Assembly (NCBI RefSeq): GCF_015207525.1
Contig: NZ_JADEWR010000021.1
Coordinates: 7,124 to 71,123 of the forward strand
Length of the DNA: 64,000 bases
Direction: 5' to 3'
DNA from: Nodosilinea sp. LEGE 06152
GTDB taxonomy: Bacteria; Cyanobacteriota; Cyanobacteriia; Phormidesmidales; Phormidesmidaceae
Shown here: in pieces, positions 60,615 through 64,000 of the stretch
How the letters are laid out: each line of letters begins with the position of its first letter
Position numbering within the stretch: position 1 is the stretch's first letter
Program-made: the position numbers and the translations under genes
The notes under the pieces: model-generated
Database searches by the model: none
Told to the model about the DNA's origin: nothing
What the model saw: only the letters and a program-made list of their open reading frames with translations

Positions 60615-61535
60615 TTATAAGCCCTGCGCCTGGTACACCTCAGCGGCGGCGCGGTGCAGCAGCGAGTGGCGAAAGATCAAGTCATCCATCGATTTGCCGT
60701 AGCCACCGCCGATAACGCAGGCGACGGGGTAACCTCTGCTCACACAACAGTCGAGCACAAAGCGATCGCGCCCAAAAATCCCCGTGTTGCTCAGCGCCAG
60801 CTTGCCCAGCAGGTCGTCGCGATGGGGGTCAGCTCCAGCGTCGTAGAGCACCAGGTCGGGCCGCACCTGGGCCAGCAAATCGGGGAGGTACTGAGCCAGA
60901 CAGTCCAAGTACGCTTCATCTTCCATGCCCAAGGCCAGGGGCACGTCGAGATCGCTGGCCTGCTTGCGGGCGGGGAAGTTTTCCTGGCAGTGCATGGAGA
61001 AAGTAAACACATTAGGATCGTCGCGAAAGATCCAGGCGGTGCCGTCGCCCTGGTGTACGTCCAGGTCGAGAATCAGCACTCGCTGCACCCGGCCCTGCTG
61101 TTGCAGCACGCGGGTGGCGATCGCTAGATCGTTAAAGATGCAAAAGCCAGAACCGTAGTCGGGAAAGGCGTGGTGGGTGCCTCCAGCGGTGTTGCAGGCC
61201 AGCCCTCGCTCCAGGGCCAGCTTGGCCGTGAGAATAGTGCCCCCCACCGCCGTACAGGTGCGTCTGACCAGGGCGCTGCTCCAGGGCAAACCGATGCGGC
61301 GCTGGGCCTTGGCATCTAGCGTGCCCTGACAGTAGGCGTTGACGTAGGCAGGGTGGTGCACGAACTCCAGCCAGCCCTGGGGCGGTTCACCCGGCTGATA
61401 GATCTGATCGGCTGTAATAACGCCGTCTTGCAGCAGGCGATCGCGCAGTAACCGAAACTTAGGCATCGGAAAACGATGCCCGTCGGGCAGGGGAGCCACG
61501 TAATCGGGGTGATAAATGACGGGAAGCTGACTCAA
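60615..61535 (-). CDS. Histone-deacetylase-family amidohydrolase
   Basis: 306 residues from a TTG start; no ATG lies nearby, and family members normally begin at this point (LPVIYHPDYVAPLP). Zinc-site motifs: AGGTHHAFPDYGSGFCIFND, LILDLDVHQGDGTAWIF, LVLYDAGADPHRDD and the C-terminal GGGYGKSM. Bacterial members remove acetyl groups from small amines or proteins. It lies 27 bp upstream of trhO on the same strand and is likely cotranscribed. Confidence 0.92.
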   Translation of the reverse strand: MSQLPVIYHPDYVAPLPDGHRFPMPKFRLLRDRLLQDGVITADQIYQPGEPPQGWLEFVHHPAYVNAYCQGTLDAKAQRRIGLPWSSALVRRTCTAVGGTILTAKLALERGLACNTAGGTHHAFPDYGSGFCIFNDLAIATRVLQQQGRVQRVLILDLDVHQGDGTAWIFRDDPNVFTFSMHCQENFPARKQASDLDVPLALGMEDEAYLDCLAQYLPDLLAQVRPDLVLYDAGADPHRDDLLGKLALSNTGIFGRDRFVLDCCVSRGYPVACVIGGGYGKSMDDLIFRHSLLHRAAAEVYQAQGL

Positions 61536-61560
61536 AACCCCTACAAAAACAAGGCCTACA

Positions 61561-62409
61561 TTACATAAAGGATGACAGCGATCGCCGCTGGCGCACGTCT
61601 AGAGCGTGGGCCACGCTGCCCTCCGGCCAGTCTAGGGCCAGGTCGGCCTCATTGGGCACCACCGCTGGGTTATGAGAGGGCAGCGAAGCCACCGGCAGCG
61701 TGGGCGGAATCGAGCGATTTTCTAACGGCTTCGGCCTGGGGTCTGCCTGTGGTCTGTTCGCCACCGGCCTGGCCACCGCTGGGGATGGGGGACGAGGTGC
61801 AACAGGGGGCTGGGGCGAAACCAGGGGGCTAGGAACCGGCAACGGGGGTGCTGCAGCCTCCACAATTCTGTGCCCGGGTACCACTACCCCATCGCGCTGG
61901 GGAGAGTAGGGGGCCAGGCGTTTGGGCTGGGGATGGGGCGCAGGGGCCTTAACCACCGGGCGAGGGCGAGTTTTTTTGTGCTTGGTCGGCCGGGCCGACG
62001 CCCTGATCTGCTGAGTCAGGACAAAACAGCCGAAGCCGCACAGCCCAACCAGGCTAAACAGCGCCCACAGAGCAACTGGAGCAGACGTAACCGGGCCAGG
62101 GGCGGTGGCATCAGCGGGGGCGGCATCAGCAGTATCAGCGGCAGTCGGTAAAGACGGTGGCAAGGCTTCAGCGACGGTGAGAGGCGCTTCGCTGTAGGTC
62201 GCATCTTCAATTGGCTCGTTGAACATCAGCCCGTGGTAGGCGATCGCAGAGACACACACCAGGGCCAACCACAGCCCCCCCAGCAAAAACAGCGGACGAT
62301 AGGCAAGCAGCCGCGCCCAAAACAAGCCCGAGGTTACTGTCGGATCTTGGGCCTCAGAAAATGGCGCTGGGGGAGTACGCAAGGGCTGCTTAGAAAAATG
62401 CTGTGTCAT
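61561..62409 (-). CDS. Membrane protein with proline-rich cytoplasmic tail
   Basis: 282 residues, no known domain. Two membrane helices (about 37-60, PLFLLGGLWLALVCVSAIAY, and about 108-130, ALWALFSLVGLCGFGCFVLT) flank an Ala/Pro-rich loop. After the second helix comes a Lys-rich segment (TKHKKTRPRPVVK) and a long Pro-rich region ending in QRRSLSSFM. Possibly an anchor for envelope or motility parts, but that is a guess. It lies 25 bp upstream of the deacetylase-like gene. Confidence 0.75.
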   Translation of the reverse strand: MTQHFSKQPLRTPPAPFSEAQDPTVTSGLFWARLLAYRPLFLLGGLWLALVCVSAIAYHGLMFNEPIEDATYSEAPLTVAEALPPSLPTAADTADAAPADATAPGPVTSAPVALWALFSLVGLCGFGCFVLTQQIRASARPTKHKKTRPRPVVKAPAPHPQPKRLAPYSPQRDGVVVPGHRIVEAAAPPLPVPSPLVSPQPPVAPRPPSPAVARPVANRPQADPRPKPLENRSIPPTLPVASLPSHNPAVVPNEADLALDWPEGSVAHALDVRQRRSLSSFM

Positions 62410-62563
62410 AAAAGTCCACCTGGGGCCACTGGTTCACACACCGACCGCTGCCCATAACCCCGCTACGGCCACCCAATAAAACCAATTGTATGCGGTCTTG
62501 CTTGCTCGCGCCAGCCGTGAATAGGCCAACCGCAGCCATGTCTCTACTCAAACCGACAGCCCT

Positions 62564-63520
62564 TTAGCGCAGCACCATAGCGGGCACAAAATTTTGGGGA
62601 TCTTGGGCCACCCAGCCCATCGCAGAATTGAGCCGTACCTCAAAGAATACAAACGATTCGTCATCGCTAGCCCGGGGGGCTACCGGGCCCAAGCGATCGC
62701 CCTGGCGCACCGTCTGCCCAGCCCGCACCTCCAGGGCATCTAAGTTGGCGTAGCGGGTTTGCAGGCCCTGAGGATGGTTGATAACGACCAGGTTGCCGTA
62801 GACCGAGTCGCTGCCAGCAAAGGCTACGGTGCCTGGGCCAACCGCTAAAACCGGCGTGCTGACGGGGCTAGCCAGCGCCACCCCAGTGTTGAACACCAGT
62901 TTGCCCTGGGCTGGGTCGGGCTGCCAGCCATAGTTAACAATCACCTGCGATCGACTCGGCAGGGGGTAGCCCTGGAGCGGGCTTTGGCGCTCAGCCGGAG
63001 CCGCGGCAGCCGTAGTTCGCACCCCCGGAAACCAGTTTACCCCTGGCACAAAAATCGCCGTGGGCACTGTGCCCACGCAGCCGTTGACCTCAAATAGCAC
63101 GTCGGCCCGACTGTTGTAGGCCTGGGCCACCTGCTCCCAGGTTTGACCTGGGGTTACACTCGCGCGAATGCCGTTGTAAGGCGGAATCAGCAGCTCTTGA
63201 CCAGGGCTAACGGTGCCCCCCTGGGTAGAGGCGTTGAGACCCATGATGGTGGCGGGTAGCAGGCTGTAGCGCTGGGCAATGGTCGTCAGGGTTTCGCCAG
63301 GGGCCACCCGATGGCGAGTCAGCCGCGATAGCACCGGTTGAGGACAGGCAGCCGCGCTGGTTTGGGCGATCGCCTGAGGTGACATTCCTAAGGGCGCTAA
63401 GCCAGCGATCGCCAGCCCGGCCAGTAGGCCAGGCACCCAGGGTCTGCGCCCTGGACTCAGGGCCAAACCGGAGATCCACCGACGCGGGTTCCAACTCGTA
63501 TGTAAAACGTGTAACACCAT
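62564..63520 (-). CDS. LysM protein with degenerate LytM (M23-like) domain
   Basis: 318 residues. A basic N-terminus and hydrophobic segment (about 30-55, signal or anchor), two LysM domains (about 70-115, HRVAPGETLTTIAQRYSLLP, and about 120-150), then an M23 fold at the C-terminus. All four zinc ligands of active M23 enzymes are replaced: the first His and Asp (FNTGVALASP), the His of YAHL (here RYANLDAL), and the His of HLHFEVR (here FVFFEVR). This is what NlpD and EnvC look like; they do not cut but switch on amidases. A partner role for the amidase at 53306-55081 is inference. Confidence 0.9.
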   Translation of the reverse strand: MVLHVLHTSWNPRRWISGLALSPGRRPWVPGLLAGLAIAGLAPLGMSPQAIAQTSAAACPQPVLSRLTRHRVAPGETLTTIAQRYSLLPATIMGLNASTQGGTVSPGQELLIPPYNGIRASVTPGQTWEQVAQAYNSRADVLFEVNGCVGTVPTAIFVPGVNWFPGVRTTAAAAPAERQSPLQGYPLPSRSQVIVNYGWQPDPAQGKLVFNTGVALASPVSTPVLAVGPGTVAFAGSDSVYGNLVVINHPQGLQTRYANLDALEVRAGQTVRQGDRLGPVAPRASDDESFVFFEVRLNSAMGWVAQDPQNFVPAMVLR

Positions 63521-63849
63521 ACAATTTTTGCGTTTTAGCCCAATCTAATGCTGGCCCCACAGGCGATCGAATATCCCCCAGAGGGTACAGCCTCTATAAT
63601 AGGCAAGACAGGCTAAATTGCTCAGAGGTAGGGCTTGAGAAGTCGCTCGTCAGTAGTAATACCCAAAGCGGTACCCAGAGTAAGCGTCAGAATGTTCTGG
63701 TGCCTGGCGCAGGTTTCTAACGCGGGCCTTGCCAGTTATTTTCCGCTAGAGAATATTCGCTAGAGTATGATCATCCCCAGCAGTGGACAACCTTGGCCAC
63801 CTGTGGCCGGGCTAGGTTTAGCACAGGCATAGTAGCAGAGGTCATCGGA
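63521..63849. promoter_or_regulatory. Divergent spacer at the right end
   Basis: 329 bp. TATAAT at 63595-63600 reads on the plus strand without a clear -35 box. A direct repeat CGCTAGAG occurs at 63744-63751 and 63758-63765, followed by TATGAT. Both could belong to promoters of the gene starting at 63850. No small gene is seen. Confidence 0.45.
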
Positions 63850-64000
63850 ATGGATGCGTTGCCAAAGCAGTTTTCTCCGCCGGTTGCGTGGGTAGCCGCA
63901 GCCCTAGTCGTTGGCGGTGGCGTGGGCTGGGCAGGCCACTACTATGTCTCTCGGGCAGGTGCAGAAGACGCTGCCGACGCCACTGGCGAGATTGTAGAAG
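63850..64000 (+). CDS. Partial gene, N-terminus of a membrane or exported protein
   Basis: The window holds only 50 codons, running off the right end. It begins MDALPKQFSPPVAW, followed by a hydrophobic helix (VAAALVVGGGVGWAGHYYV), an arginine and a loop with small acidic residues (AGAEDAADATGE). This is like the start of membrane-fusion (HlyD-type) proteins or other single-anchor envelope proteins. Too little is present to choose. Confidence 0.6.
   Translation, partial: MDALPKQFSPPVAWVAAALVVGGGVGWAGHYYVSRAGAEDAADATGEIVE

Noticed and set aside
1..64000. HIP1 (GCGATCGC) copies as regulatory sites
   Set aside because: They are spread over genes and spacers alike, as usual in cyanobacterial genomes, so single copies carry no regulatory meaning here.

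Overview
The window is a 64 kb piece of a cyanobacterial chromosome. The octamer GCGATCGC (HIP1) and its core occur throughout genes and spacers. Marker families are cyanobacterial: SLH-type porins, an FtsH2-like protease, a CYP120-like P450, DUF2555, the TIGR02587/TIGR02588 pair, and above all HetR with a PatX-like RGSGR peptide precursor. HetR and PatX together point to a filamentous organism. The fairly GC-rich composition, and the absence of heterocyst structural genes here, fit a non-heterocystous filamentous lineage of the Leptolyngbya/Nodosilinea/Phormidium kind. That placement is inference. I saw no rRNA, tRNA, CRISPR array, prophage or transposase.

Layout. 1-12 kb: one giant gene (3813 codons) for a mosaic LamG/PKD/beta-gamma-crystallin-like protein, then a small exported protein. 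12-19 kb: membrane glycosyltransferase, UPF0060 protein, a Coq4-like protein overlapping a cytochrome P450, an EamA exporter, and the coupled TIGR02587/02588 genes. 19-25 kb: FKBP isomerase, Fe superoxide dismutase, a large sensor with GGDEF and EAL domains, an aspartate aminotransferase. 25-29 kb: patX-like gene, hetR, and a convergent coiled-coil gene across a perfect 34-bp palindrome. 29-36 kb: peptide-type ABC binding protein, HpsJ-like membrane protein, SWIM zinc-finger protein, UDP-glucose dehydrogenase and UDP-glucuronate decarboxylase (a UDP-xylose module), gamma-glutamylcyclotransferase-like protein. 36-46 kb: tandem SLH porins, pterin dehydratase, a possible short peptide/RNA gene, nadC, YbjQ-like, DUF2237, DUF1232, DusA, a TolB-like propeller, an SppA/ClpP-class protease. 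46-53 kb: P-loop kinase, glycosyltransferase, ftsH, MFS transporter, gltX. 53-64 kb: AMIN amidase, LCP ligase, small membrane protein, coaBC, DUF2555, esterase, TrhO, deacetylase-like protein, proline-rich membrane protein, a LysM/LytM protein, and the start of a gene that runs off the end.

How parts may work together. PatX and HetR form the known inhibitor-peptide/regulator pair tied to multicellularity; here the precursor carries three RGSGR pentapeptides, and HetR keeps the C-terminal segment known to bind such peptides. The AMIN amidase has an intact zinc site, while the LysM/LytM protein has lost all its zinc ligands, as NlpD/EnvC amidase activators have; they could act together on septal peptidoglycan. 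Five convergent gene pairs overlap at their 3' ends or share a stop tetranucleotide, so antisense 3' ends should be common. Several strong hairpins act as terminators.
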